Assembly (NCBI GenBank): GCA_025267735.1
Contig: CM046305.1
Location: 37,097,108-37,161,107, forward strand
Direction of reading: 5' to 3'
Origin: Mactra quadrangularis
Taxonomy: Eukaryota; Mollusca; Bivalvia; Venerida; Mactridae
DNA: 64,000 bases
The stretch's first letter is position 1, and each line of letters begins with the position of its first letter. This document shows positions 12,061 through 24,055 of the stretch, one piece after another. A program made the translations under genes and the position numbers. The notes below the pieces were generated by a model. It was not told where the DNA came from. It made no database searches and saw only the letters and a program-made list of their open reading frames with translations.

Positions 12061-14713
12061 TCTTTTGTTTCCTTACCACTGAGTTCTCTCTCTCTCTTGT
12101 ATCTTTACCACTGAGTTCTCTCTCTCTTATATATTTACCACTTAGTTCTCTCTTGTATCCTTACCACTGAGCTCTCTCTCTCTCTTGTATCTTTACCACT
12201 GAGTTCTCCCTTTCTTGTATCTTTACCACTGAGTTCTCTCTATCTTGTATCTTTACAACTGAGTTCTCTCTCTCTTGTATCTTTACCACTGAGTTTTCTC
12301 TCTCTTGTATCTATACCACTGAGTTTTCACTCTCTCTTGTATCTTTACCACTGAGTTCTCTCTCTCTTGTATCTTTACCACTGAGTTCTCTCTCTGTTGT
12401 ATCTTCACCACTGAGTTCTCTCCCTCTTGTATCTTTACCACTGAGTTCTCTCTCTGTTGTATCTTCACCACTGAGTTCTCTCTCTCTTGTATCCTTACCA
12501 CTGAGTTCTCTCTGTCTTGTTTCTTTACCACTGAGTTCTCTCTCTATTGTATCTTTACCACTAAGTTCTCTCTCTCTTGTATCTTTACCACTGAGTTCTC
12601 TCTCTCTTGTATCTTTACCACTGAGTTCTCTTTCTCTTGTATCTTTACCACTGAATTCTCTCTCTCTTGTATCCTTACCACTAAGATCTCTCTCTCTTGT
12701 ATCCTTACCTCTAAGTTCTCTCTCTCTTGTATCTTTACCACTGAGTTCTCTCTCTCTTGTATCTTTACCACTGAGTTCTCTCTCTCTTGTATCTTTACCA
12801 CTGAGTTCTCTTTCTCTTGTATCTTTACCACTGAGTTCTCTCTCTCTTGTATCTTTACCACTGAGTTTTCTCTCTCTTGTATCTTAACTACTTAGTTCTC
12901 TCTCTCTCTCTCTCTCTTATACTTTACCACTTAGTTCTCTCTCTCTTGTATTCTTACCTCTAAGTTCTCTGTCTCTTGTATCTTTACCACTGAGTTCTCT
13001 CTCTCTTGTATCCTTACCACTGAGTTCTCTCTCCCTTGTATCTTTACCTCGGAGTTCTCTCTCTCTCTCTTGTATCTTTACCATTTAGTTCCCTCTCACT
13101 TGTATCCTTACCACTGAGTTCTCTCTCTTTTGTATCTTTATTACTGAGTTCTCTCTTGTATCCTTACCACTTAGTTCTCTCTCTCTTGTATCTTTACTAC
13201 TGAGTTCTCTCTCTCTTGTATCTTTACCACTGAGTTCTCTCTCTCTCTTGTATCTTTACCACTGAGTTCTCTCTCTCTTGTATCTTTACCACTGAATTCT
13301 CTCTCTCTTGAATCTTTCCACTGAGTTCTCTCTCTCTTGTATCTTTACTACTTAGTTCTCTCTTTCTTGTATCTTTACCACTGAGTTCTCTCTCTCTTGT
13401 ATATTTACCACTGAGTTTTCTCTCTCTTGTATCTTTACCACTTAGTTCTCTCTCTCTTGTATCTTTACCACTGAGTTCTCTCTCTCTTGTATCTTTACCA
13501 CTGAGTTCTCTCTCTCTCTTTTGAATCCTTCCACTGAGTTCTCTCTCTCTTGTATCTTTACCATTTAGTTCCCTCTCACTTGTATCCTTACCACTGAGTT
13601 CTCTCTCTTTCGTATCTTTATTACTGAGTTCTCTCTTGCATCCTTACCACTTAGTTCTCTTTTGTATCTATACCACTGAGTTCTCTCTCTCTTGTATCTT
13701 TACCTCTGAGTTCTCTCTCTCTTGTATCTTTACCTCTGAGTTCTCTCTCTCTTGAATCCTTCCACTGAGTTCTCTCTCTCTTGTATCATTACCTCTGAGT
13801 TCTCTCTCTCTTGTATCTTTACCTCTGAGTTCTCTCTCTCTTGTATCTTTACCTCTGAGTTCTCTGTCTCTTGTATCTTTACCTCTGAGTTCTCTCTCTC
13901 TTGTATCCTTACCACTGAGTTCTCTCTCTCTTGTATCCTTACCACTGAGTTCTCTCTCTCTTGTATCTTTACCACTGAGTTCTCTCTCTCTTGTATCTTT
14001 ACCTCTGAGTTCTCTCTCTCTTGTATCTTTACCTCTGAGTTCTCTCTCTCTTGTATCTATACCACTGAGTTCTCTCTCTCTTGTATCTTTACCACTGAGT
14101 TCTCTCTCTCTTGTATCTTTACCTCTGAGTTCTCTCTCTCTTGTATCTTTACCTCTGAGTTCTCTCTCTCTTGTATCTTTACCACTGAGTTCTCTTTCTC
14201 TTGTATCTTTACCTCTGAGTTCTCTCTCTCTTGTATCCTTACCAATAAGTTCTCTTTTGTATCTATACCACTGAGTTCTCTCTCTCTTGTATCTTTACCA
14301 CTGAGTTCTCTCTCTCTTGTATCTTTACCACTGAGTTCTCTCTCTCTTGTATCTTTACCTCTGAGTTCTCTCTCTGTTGTATCTTTACCATTTAGTTCTC
14401 TCTCTTGTACTCTCACCACTGAGTTCTCATTCTCTTGTACACTTTCCACTTAGTTCTCACTCTCAAGTACTCTTACCTCTCAGTTCTGTCTCTCTCTTGT
14501 ACATATTTCAGGTGGTGAATCATTGCTTTTATTACAATCAGCTCATTAAATTGATATTTTCATGTGGTTATGATGTCTAAGATGAAAAATGTAAAGAATT
14601 GTCTCTCAAATTTAAGGTTGTGTTAGGGCTCAGCAGAGTTGGGACTAATGTATTAAGCATTAAGTTTGAAGAGTCATATCTTGTTGAAGTTTCTCATCAT
14701 CAATATGGCATTA

Positions 14714-15407
14714 CAGTATAACCTGCTTTAACAGCCACCTGTAATAAGCAGTCACTTGCAGTAAGCAGCCAATCTGACTTCCTCCCAATGAAAATCACTC
14801 TATTTTGCACCTGTTATATGCAGCCACCTGCTGTCTGTGGCCGGTGGTCACCCATTTCCTTAAAAATTGATCAATTTAACTGCATTAAGTGGTCACAGTC
14901 AATTAAATTTTAGAATTAACAATGTGTCACCATCATGTCACCATCATTGTATTATGGTTCCAATGTGTGAAACTCCACCCAGTTAAGTCTTTAAACAGTC
15001 AAAATTTATCAACAAAGTGTCATCACATAAATTAAGACTTCCAATATACAATTGGCATTGTCACTTGTGCCCTTTTTTAAGATCATTTAATAAGAAACTG
15101 CATAATTAATTATCTTAAATAAGATTGGACAAATCAAATATATAATATATAGCTTATAATGTATCTAAATATTTGTTTAAATTTTTAACAAATTTTGATT
15201 TAATTGAATTGTTGTTTTTCTAATTAAGATTATTTTAAATTATTTAGTATTTATATATATTTTATGGCTAAAGCCAGTAAAAATAATCACTCACTGCTGC
15301 TGGACTAATCAAAGCATTTTTATCCTAACCTGGATTTAGAGGTCACCTGCTGTAAGCAGCCAATATTGTCACTTCCTTTCACTGGCTGCATAATGCATGT
15401 TATACTG
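14714..15407. mobile_element. Non-autonomous pogo/Tc1-like TIR element (MITE)
   Basis: The left end begins CAGTATAACCTGCTTTAA just after TA, and the right end finishes GCATGTTATACTG followed by TA. The two ends are imperfect inverted repeats of about 25 bp. A TA target duplication and a CAGT start are typical of the Tc1/mariner-pogo group. The 694-bp interior is AT-rich and has no transposase frame, so the copy is non-autonomous. Inverted sub-repeats based on a 'CAGCCACCTG' theme recur inside near both ends. Confidence 0.75.
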
Positions 15408-15591
15408 TATTTCTAAAGCTGTATTGATCTCTTGCAAATTTTATAAATAAATACAGTGAACTGGTCGTCAACTAAAATAAAGCAACCTTTTCCAGTAAAA
15501 AGGCGTTCAGTTTACAATCGAAAACTGAACATTTCCCGTAAAAAATAATTATTCATACTCATAGTCTAATTTTTCTTTCTCTTATTTACAG

Positions 15592-15831
15592 CTTCAGAAA
15601 AAATATGAAATGTAAAGCTGAGACCTCGGAACACCATGAATAAAATGTTGAAAGTGAAAGAAATATGTAACAGAACTACAGTTGAGGAACTCGTCATATT
15701 GATTTGGGAATAGACTCAAAAAGTGTGCCATCTCACTAGTTTAGTTTATTCATTGACATTATGTCTTTAGGTTGTAACAATTGAATTGATTTTTATTATG
15801 CTATGTTGATGACTATGACATAAAAAATAAA
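15592..15831 (+). other. Possible 3' terminal exon (weak)
   Basis: A good acceptor (a pyrimidine run, then TTATTTACAG ending at 15591) is followed by a short open frame, Leu-Gln-Lys-Lys-Tyr-Glu-Met, with TAA at 15613-15615. An AATAAA lies at 15826-15831. The arrangement resembles a last exon with a short 3' UTR. No upstream coding exon was found and seven codons carry little information, so this may be chance in AT-rich DNA. Confidence 0.15.
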
Positions 15832-17474
15832 CATTTTCAAATTGACAGTTTATATTGTTCTCTTTTTTTTCATTTGTTTACTTTGAAGTACTTGTAAGTA
15901 GTAGTGTTGGTCATTTGCATATATTGACTTCATTATGGAATTGCAGCAAATGCTGGTGCAACAATGAGTTGTCTTATATATAATGCCCAAGATGATCTGA
16001 TTTTGACCTTACTATCGATCTTGCTTTCATGTAAAGATAGAGATTATCAAGTTAATCTTTTAAACGAAAGTTAATTACCCACTTTAAATAACATGCTGAT
16101 CAACTTGTCATAATCCATGTTTCACTATTAAGGTTGTCTTGCTATTAAGGCCAAATTATGTCAGTCCGCAAGCTGGCCTTAATAGCGGAACTTTACTGTA
16201 TTTATATATATATTGCATCTTGTATACCTGTTGTGATATATTCAGACATGAACTAACTTGATATATGTCTGGTTGACATACTGATTTCATGTTTTTGTAA
16301 TAAAGATTTTATATTTGTAAAAGAAATTCAATTTTGTCTTGTATATAATTATAAAAATAGTGAGGGATGTAATATTAATAATAATATAATTGTAATACTT
16401 GAGCAATTTCTAGTTTAGTATTTTGTCTTAAATAAGGCCTTGGTTTTCGCTGCTTCATGCTGGTGTATTGCACTGTTAACCAAGCAGGCGATGCAGAATG
16501 TTAAAATGATTGGTGAATGGTAAGTATCTACAACCACTATGTGAATTACACCTATATCCAATAAGTTGACTTAAAACATAAGCTTCCATGCTATGTAGCA
16601 ACTTCGCTTATCTTGACTGGTGAAAATCGTGCAAAACTGAATTGCAAGGTTTACAAATGGATTTCTTCATCATGGAAAATAATAGATGGCTTAACTATCA
16701 AGACAGCAGGTTTAGTGAACAAATATGTTAACTTTATAACAAACTACAAATTAATGTCCAATATACTACCTGCAAACACAAACTATGGTAATTGTACAGA
16801 AATATGAATTTGAAAACAGTAAGTATTTGATTTGGAGCAAGCAGTATATGTGTGTAAAATTAGTAAGCTCCAGTTTTGCTTAAACTTAAGTTACACTTCG
16901 TAATTGAAATGATTACTCGTTTGTTCCGTTTGTGTAAAGTATCAGTAATTAGCACATTCTGTGATTATTGTATAGTTTGGGACCTGGTGTACTTACTACA
17001 TGATTTTGCCAAAATATATTCCTTTTCATGACGTTTATGTTTAACTACGTCGTCCACGTATGCTATTGCTAATTGAAGAAGAAGCCGCCTTCATCAATCG
17101 CAAATCTTAAAAAAACAAGTACGGATTATTGTAACATTTAGAACTCGAATTGAATTTTATAACGTCATAAAAGTCAATGTTGCCATCTTTTCACCCGTCT
17201 TTACGCTACTTTTCGTTCGTATTACACTATTTAGGCATACCCACTTATTTAGACAATATTAACACTTAATTATTATATTTTATCTGAACATATGATACAA
17301 GATACATTCTGATTGCTTATCCTTAATAACAACCATAGAATAATCATTAATTTAAGACTAGAGGGATCTGATAAATAGTATCTTTAAATATCGAGATTTA
17401 ATAATTCAGTCGCTCCGTAGTTATCGTTCTTTGATTTCTTAATATAACAATTCATAGATTTTTAGCTATACACC
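15832..17474. other. AT-rich interval, no gene seen; contains a 13-bp inverted repeat
   Basis: No convincing frame. At 16141-16153 and 16174-16186 a perfect 13-bp inverted repeat (GCTATTAAGGCCA) encloses a 20-bp loop, and the right side continues to TTTACTGTA. This may be one end of a degraded TIR element, since CAGT/ACTG-TA ends are seen elsewhere in the window; no partner end was located. Confidence 0.5.
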
Positions 17475-19622
17475 CTTTTTCGAAATTGATATTACTTGCG
17501 CAGCAACTGTTTGCTTCAAACAAAATATGCTTTATAAGCACGGGACCCGTGCAAGTTATATAAATTTGATATTATTTGCGCAGCAACTGTCTGTTTTGAG
17601 AAAAATATGTTGGATATGCATGAAACCCGTGCATTGTATAAAAAATTGATATCATTTGCGCAGCAACTGTCTGTTTTGAGAAAAATATGTTGGATATGCA
17701 CGGAACCCGTGCATTTTATATAATTTTGATAACATTTGTGCAGAAACTGTCTGTTTTGAGAAAAATATGTTGGATATGCACGGAACCCGTGCATTTTATA
17801 TATCTTTGATATCATTTGCGCACCAACTGTATGTTTTAAGTAAAATATGTTAGATATACACGGGACAAGTGCATTTTTTTATATATTTGATATCATTTGC
17901 GCAGCAACTGTCTGTTTTGAGAAAAATATGTTGGATATGCACGGAACCCCTGCATTTTATAAGCAATTGATATCATTTGCACAGCAAGTGTCTGTTTTGA
18001 GAAAAATATGTTGGAAATGCACGGTACCCGTGCATTTTATATAACTTTGATAACATTTGCGCAGTAACTGGCTGTTTTGAGAATAATATGTTGGATATGC
18101 ACGGAACCCGTGCATTTTATATAAATTTGATATCATTTGCGCAGGAAATGTCTTTTTTGAGAATAATATGTTGGATATGCACGGAACCCGTGCATTTTAT
18201 ATAACTTTGATAACATTTGCGCAGTAACTGTCTGTTTTGGGAAAATATGTTGGATATGCACGGAACAAGTGCATTTTTTATAAATTTGATATCATTTGCG
18301 CAGCAACTGTCTGTTTTGAGAAAAATATGTTGGATATGCATGAAACCCGTGCATTTTATAAAAATTTGATATCATTTGCGCAGCAACTGTCTGTTTTGAG
18401 AAAAATATGTTGGATATGCACGGAACCCGTGCATTTTATATAACTTTGATATCAATTGTGCAGCAACTGTCTGTTTTGAGAAAAATATGTTGGATATGCA
18501 CGGAACCCGTGCAATTTATGTAAATTTGATATCATTTGCACAGCAACTATCTGTTTTGAAAAATATGTTGGATATGCATGAAACCCGTGCATTTAATAAA
18601 AATTTGATATCATTTGCGCAGCAACTGTCTGTTTTGAGAAAAATATGTTGGATGTGCACGGAACCCGTGCATTTTATATAACTTTGATATCATTTGCGCA
18701 GCAACTGTCTGTTTTTAGAAAAATATGTTGGATATGCACGGAACCCGTGCAATTTATGTAAATTTGATATCATTTGCACAGCAACTATCTGTTTTCAAAA
18801 AAAATGTTTGATATGCACGGAACCCCTGCATTTTATATAAATTTGATATCATTTGCGCAGCAACTGTCTGTTTTGAGAAAAATATGTTGGATATGCACGG
18901 AACCCGTGCAATTTTCAATAAATTGGATATCATTTGCACAGCAAGTGTCTGTTTTGAGAAAAATATGTTTGATATGCACGGAACCCGTGCATTTTATCTA
19001 AATTTGATATCATTTGCGCAGCAACTTTGTTTTAAGCAAATTATGTTTTATATGCCCGAGACCCCTTTATTCTATGAAATAGATATTATTTGCCCAGCAA
19101 CTATTTGTTTGGGCTAAATGTGTTTGAAATGCATGGGACCCGTTTATTCTATATAAATTTTGTATCAAACTGTTTTGATAAAAAAATGATTTATGTACAC
19201 GGGACACATGTATGCTGTATACGGTTGATTATAATTGCTTGAAGCAAATGTTTTTTTATGAGCAAAGTATGTTTTATACACTCGGTACCCGTGTATTTTA
19301 TATACAATTGACGTTTTTTTTCCGACAGCAAATGTCCGTTTAGTGCAAAATGTGTTTTATACGCATGGGACCCGTGTGTTTTTATTTTAATTTGATGCTA
19401 TTCGCGCAACAACTCTCTTTTTTTTAACAAACTATGTTTATATGCTCAGGACCCGTGCATTTTATATAGATTTGATGTTATTCGCACAGCAACTCTCTGC
19501 TTTGAGCAATGTAAATTTCATACATTCTAGACCTGTGCATTTCATATAAATTTGGTTGTATGCACAGCAACTCTATGTTTTGAACAATGTATGTTTATAT
19601 GCACGGGACATGTATATTTTCA
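17475..19622. repeat. 80-bp satellite, about 26 units, with a conserved palindrome
   Basis: Units of 80 bp run TTGATATCATTTGCGCAGCA, then ACTGTCTGTTTTGAGAAAAA, then TATGTTGGATATGCACGG, then AACCCGTGCATTTTATATAA. Spacing is exactly 80 bp where checked (17646, 17726, 17806). Most units carry the inverted repeat TGCACGG-AAC-CCGTGCA; edge units carry a tighter version, GCACGGG-A-CCCGTGC. Units from about 19020 onward are strongly diverged, but most keep a recognisable form of the palindrome. Open frames on both strands are by-products of the array. Confidence 0.95.
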
Positions 19623-20384
19623 CAAAAGTAGTACTCCAGTGATTCAGTATTTTCATAGAACCATGAAAAATACATCTAGGATACTGTCTTCTATTTCTGT
19701 TTATAAATTATTTGTATCATTTCAAATTTTTTAAACGAGCAACGAAAAGTTATTCCATTTCCACATCTTCTGTAATGATACTTCACTTACTTCTGCTGTA
19801 ATTTTACTCATAATTGTACAAGTAAAAGAAGAACCCAAACCACACTGTCTTAGCTATTGATTTTGTAATAATTCTATAACCAGCACTCATAATATATTAT
19901 AATTTCTAAATCATAAATGTTATTCAAATCTTACTATAAAGCATTTGCATGATGCGATTAATATAATAGTTTAGTATAAATAACAAGTTAATAGATAGAT
20001 ACTATTTTATTTACAATATGCATTTGATACACATTTACAATAAAACATAATAAACCATGAATGTTATACATAATTGTACAATTAATAACACAAAATAAGT
20101 CGATCAAAATCACATGTTGAATACCTTAAACTATTTATCAAAAAAACTGAGGTACAAAAGTAATGTATTATTTGAGCTCAAACATTTTGAAACAGATCAT
20201 GTCAGCAGAAACACTAATTATACATTAATATATTGAGTTGGTTAATGGCAGTTGATAAACTAAGAAAGCTGAAACATTTAAAAATATCTAGTAAACAGAT
20301 GTGAACAATGAGCGATAGCTAATTCAAACAAAACCAAACCTTATGAACTGTAACGTTCTTAAATTCACGTTAGATCAAACACAC
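19623..20384. other. AT-rich spacer, nothing recognised
   Basis: No open frame of note, no inverted repeat of note and no tandem structure apart from the gradual onset of the following minisatellite. Confidence 0.5.
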
Positions 20385-21115
20385 TATTTGTGAGTTGAAT
20401 AACACAAACAATTAGCAGTGAGCTGAATTACACAAAAGATGAGAAGTGAGTTGAATAACACAAACAATAAGCAGTGAGCTGAATTACACAAAAGATGAGA
20501 AGTGAGCTGAATTACACAAAATAGGAGAAGTGAGCTGAATTACACACAAGATGAGAAGTGAGCTGAATTACACAAAAGATTGAAAGTGAGCTGAATTACA
20601 CAAAAGATTGAAAGTGAGCTGAATTACACAGAAGATGAGAAGTGAGCTGAATTACACAGAAAATGAGAAGTGAGCTGAATTACACAAAAGATTGAAAGTG
20701 AGCTGAATTACACAAAAGATTGAAAGTGAGCTGAATTACACAAAATATGAGAAGTGACCTCAATTACACTAAAGATGAGAAGTGAGTTGAATAACACAAA
20801 AGATTAGAAGTGAGCTGAAATTACACAAAAGATGAGAATTGAGCTGAAATACACAAAATAGGAGAAGTGAGTTGAATTACACAAAAGATGAGAAGTGAGC
20901 TGAAATAACACAAAAGATGAGAAGTGAGTTGAGTTACATAAAAGATGAGAAGTGAGCTGAATTATTCAGAAAATGACAAGTGAGCTGAATTACACAGAAG
21001 ATGAGAAGTGAGCTGAATTACACAAAAGATGAGAATTGAGCTGAATTACACAAAAGAAGAGAAAAGAGCTGAATTACACAAAATATGAAAATTAAGCTGA
21101 ATTACACAGAAAATT
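20385..21115. repeat. 28-bp minisatellite, about 26 units
   Basis: The unit is GAAGTGAGCTGAATTACACA plus AAAGATGA, 28 bp, with a few units differing by 1 bp. Common variants replace GATGAGAA with GATTGAAA. Because 28 is not a multiple of 3, the frames do not stay open. Both ends fade into degenerate copies. Confidence 0.93.
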
Positions 21116-22900
21116 AGTCACTGGAAATAAACTTAGATAAAGTACATTATAAAACACATCATACAAATGATTGAAATCAACTAACCCATTTGAAATTAAT
21201 TAAGAAAGGTTAATCATTTAGCACACCCAAAAATACATATACAAATGTTATATTGTTTTTCAAAACCTTGTGGCTTTAAGTCACTTATATTTTATCATTC
21301 TTCAAGTTAGTGACTCACAGAAAATATTTAACTGACATTTTTTTTAATGAAAAATAATACAATGAATGTGTATTTAACAGTAAAAAGCGTTGATTTGTAA
21401 ATTAAAAGTTACTTATCTTGGAGAATTAAAAAGAAGAGATTACACAATTTTTTTTACAAAAAGAGGAACAAAAAATTAACAATTAAGCTCGTTATCCACA
21501 TAGTATTTGTTTTTAAAATGATTTGATAATACATGTATAATTATAGAATATTTGCTGCATTCATAACTTAAGCTTTAATGATTACTCAACTTATTTTAAT
21601 AAGGCAAATATCAATAAAATTAGTCCTAACCATGAGCATAAGATAAGATTTCTCAATTGAATTCATTTTTGTTTTTGCAGTATAAAAATTTAAACAATTA
21701 TTTTTTACATGATTTCCAAAGCATTTGTACTCTTTATGATGTTAGAGTACAATAAATGTAAATATGAGTACATGTATATAATTCAATGATTTCAATAAAA
21801 CTTATTTTCATTTTCTCATATCACATATAACAGCTTGTTAACAGGTAGATGTTATATCACAGTGTTTGTTTTCTGTTTTAACAGTCATAATCATAACTCA
21901 TGACAGACATTTCATCACATCACACAGAAATTCCCAGCAAGTTCATGAAAAAAATATAACTTTTTCCATTATTCTGTCATCATTGGAAATTTCAATTAAC
22001 GTCAATTTGCTCTACCTGAAAAATAGTATATAAGCTTATATTACTCACAGATTGAATGGTTTACAAGCATCTTTCTTCATACTTAATCCAAGAATGTTCC
22101 ATTACATCATTGTTATTCAAAACATTTGTTGTAAAACACTACATTTTAGAATTGTGAGTAATTGACTTTTATCTTAATGGTAGGTAGAAACATGACAATG
22201 TCAATTTTACATGTTTTAACTTTTTCATGGTAAATTCTTTGAAAACATTGCACTTGTACAAGGAAAAAGACCAATTTCTAACTCATGACTAATTCTGGTA
22301 GAAGATTCCTTACTTTGTAGAATATGATGATGGTAAGTTATGTAACATAACAGTAATTAAATTGAAATTCAGATCATAATTTTCAGTTTCATATTTAAAA
22401 TAATATGAGAAACTAAAACTAACAGATCTATGTAGTTTTTTCAGAGTAATTAACCTCTGATAATTGTGAAGATTACTCACATGTACAAAGGTTCATTTCT
22501 GTATAAACAACACACTCTAAACTAAATCATTTTCTTCTTCATTGTCCTAAAATAGAAACATTTCAAGAATATTAATGAAATATGTGTTATATGATTTTTT
22601 TACAAAAGCAACAAAAGATAGGACAAGTTATCAAACACATGACATATCATAATAATGTATTAAAAAGCTATTTTCTCCAGAAGAAAGAGTGGATAAACAG
22701 TCAACTGACCAGATCACAATAATCACATGGAGTTTTTTAATTTCATTTTACTTGAATTACCATTTTCTACCTAGTAGGGTGAAGATAATTGGATAAAAGT
22801 TTTCATTATTATTCACTAGTGGAGCTGATTGTCATACATTAAATCATCAAAACATACATGAAAAGTGTTCTTTTTTTTCTGTATTAAATGTATTTGTTAG
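21116..22900. other. AT-rich interval, no gene seen
   Basis: No frame or repeat structure stands out. It may be intronic if the weak exon call just downstream is real. Confidence 0.5.
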
Positions 22901-23095
22901 TCATGTGGACTGAAATTTAATCATGCAGATTTGATGGACCACACTTTGTCTTTATCAGATGATAAGAAATGGGAACAACTCCGAATTGTCTTTGATAGAA
23001 TTACATATATGCACTTCAACTTATGGAAAAGCACTAAGCCACTTGATATCATGCCTTTAGGTGACAATATTATGCTCTGGCATGCCAGTCACTGA
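22901..23095 (+). CDS. Possible terminal coding exon, 64 codons (weak)
   Basis: After a pyrimidine-rich tract and TTGTTAG (ending 22900), an open frame of 64 codons begins in phase 0 and ends with TGA at 23093-23095. An AATAAA follows 11 bp later (23106-23111). Its composition is protein-like, not low-complexity, with a stretch reading SDDKKWEQLRIVFDRITYMH. I do not recognise the product. No upstream exon with a matching donor was identified, so it may be a chance frame or a fragment of an old mobile element. Frame length, acceptor and polyadenylation signal are visible; function is unknown. Confidence 0.22.
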   Translation, partial: SCGLKFNHADLMDHTLSLSDDKKWEQLRIVFDRITYMHFNLWKSTKPLDIMPLGDNIMLWHASH

Positions 23096-23111
23096 AGGGT
23101 GTTACAATAAA

Positions 23112-23740
23112 ACATACATTACATAAGTCATGTATACAAAAATAAAGCTCTTCCCTAATGGCGAGACAAAATCGCAAATACATTATGAGCTTTTAAAGAC
23201 AATCAAAATACAAAGGTGAAACCATTACTTAACCTGTTCTCATAAATACTCTGGTGATAAGCATTATTAGTAAGGTCTATTTAGTACTGGAAGGGGTTCT
23301 GGTATGTAATAATGTTGTTTTCCATTTAACCAATAGTCTGGGGACACTAAACTATCTAATCAGAGACAAATCATGGAGTTAAATTAAAATCATGCAATCA
23401 GGTGATAAAAATTTTTAATAAGTCACAATACCTTCTTAAAATCCTCTCTTCTAAGACAAGACTTGGAGTTCATTGTGTTCAGGTACCATTTTCTTAACAT
23501 GGTCTTAATAAGTTTCATTTATTTTTAAGTTCATCTATACACTGAAAAAAATGACATTACAGAATAGAAATTTTATTATGCCAGCTTAAGATCCGATAGT
23601 GATTTTCATTCACAAAATATTGGTATTTCTTGGTGGGTAAGATTTTTAATACAGATAAGTGAACCCTTCATCTTTTTACTTGCAAACCAGCATTTTCTAT
23701 TAATAACTTTGATTACTTACAGCATTTCATTCACAGAAGT
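23112..23740. other. AT-rich interval, nothing recognised
   Basis: No gene-like frame or tandem structure seen between the possible terminal exon and the SINE. Confidence 0.45.
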
Positions 23741-24055
23741 TTGTTTGGTTGTTTTGATGGGATTAACAATGCAGCAACATAGTGTATAGATCATATAACT
23801 GCGGTCTGTCTATCTACTCACTTCTCCTGGAATGGCTAAATCTCTGGCTTTAGCTGATAACGAACTTTTAAGCACATGCTTTTGTCAGCGACTGACAACT
23901 GCCCTACATAAATAAAAATCATTGGAGGGAGGGAGAATAGCCATTTATATAATTACATGACCAAGCTGCACAAAAGTATGGCCCACCTGGGAATCAAACC
24001 CACAACCCCTCGATCAGTAGACTTACTTGTTACCAACTGAGTTAGCCAGGGGGAT
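23741..24055 (-). mobile_element. tRNA-derived SINE, family 2 (old copy)
   Basis: Read on the minus strand, the head contains GGCTAACTCAGTTGG (A-box-like) and GGGTTTGATTCCC (B-box), the internal RNA polymerase III promoter of a tRNA. A body of about 200 bp follows, then a tail related to GTTAAACCCAAC. The body matches copies at 36161-36398 and 63290-63540. It has diverged clearly from them, so it is an old insertion. Confidence 0.75.

Larger units (their letters stand above)
7456..14500. repeat. Pyrimidine-rich tandem array, unit settling to 30 bp
   Basis: Units contain TACCACTAAGTTCTCTCTCT followed by CTTGTATC or CTTCTACTC. Unit length is irregular (roughly 22-31 bp) at 7.5-9.0 kb and regular at 30 bp around 9.0 kb and 13.8-14.2 kb. 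The plus strand is almost purine-free over long runs. The AGTTCTCTCT core is shared with the adjoining 27-bp array, so the two appear to be diverged branches of one repeat. Open frames (for example plus 13752-14453, a 10-residue Glu-Phe-Ser-Leu-Ser-Cys repeat) follow from the 30-bp period and are not called as genes. Confidence 0.95.

Noticed and set aside
13752..14453. 233-codon repetitive frame as a structural protein gene
   Set aside because: It is a by-product of a 30-bp tandem repeat with no unique flanks; the opposite strand is also open.
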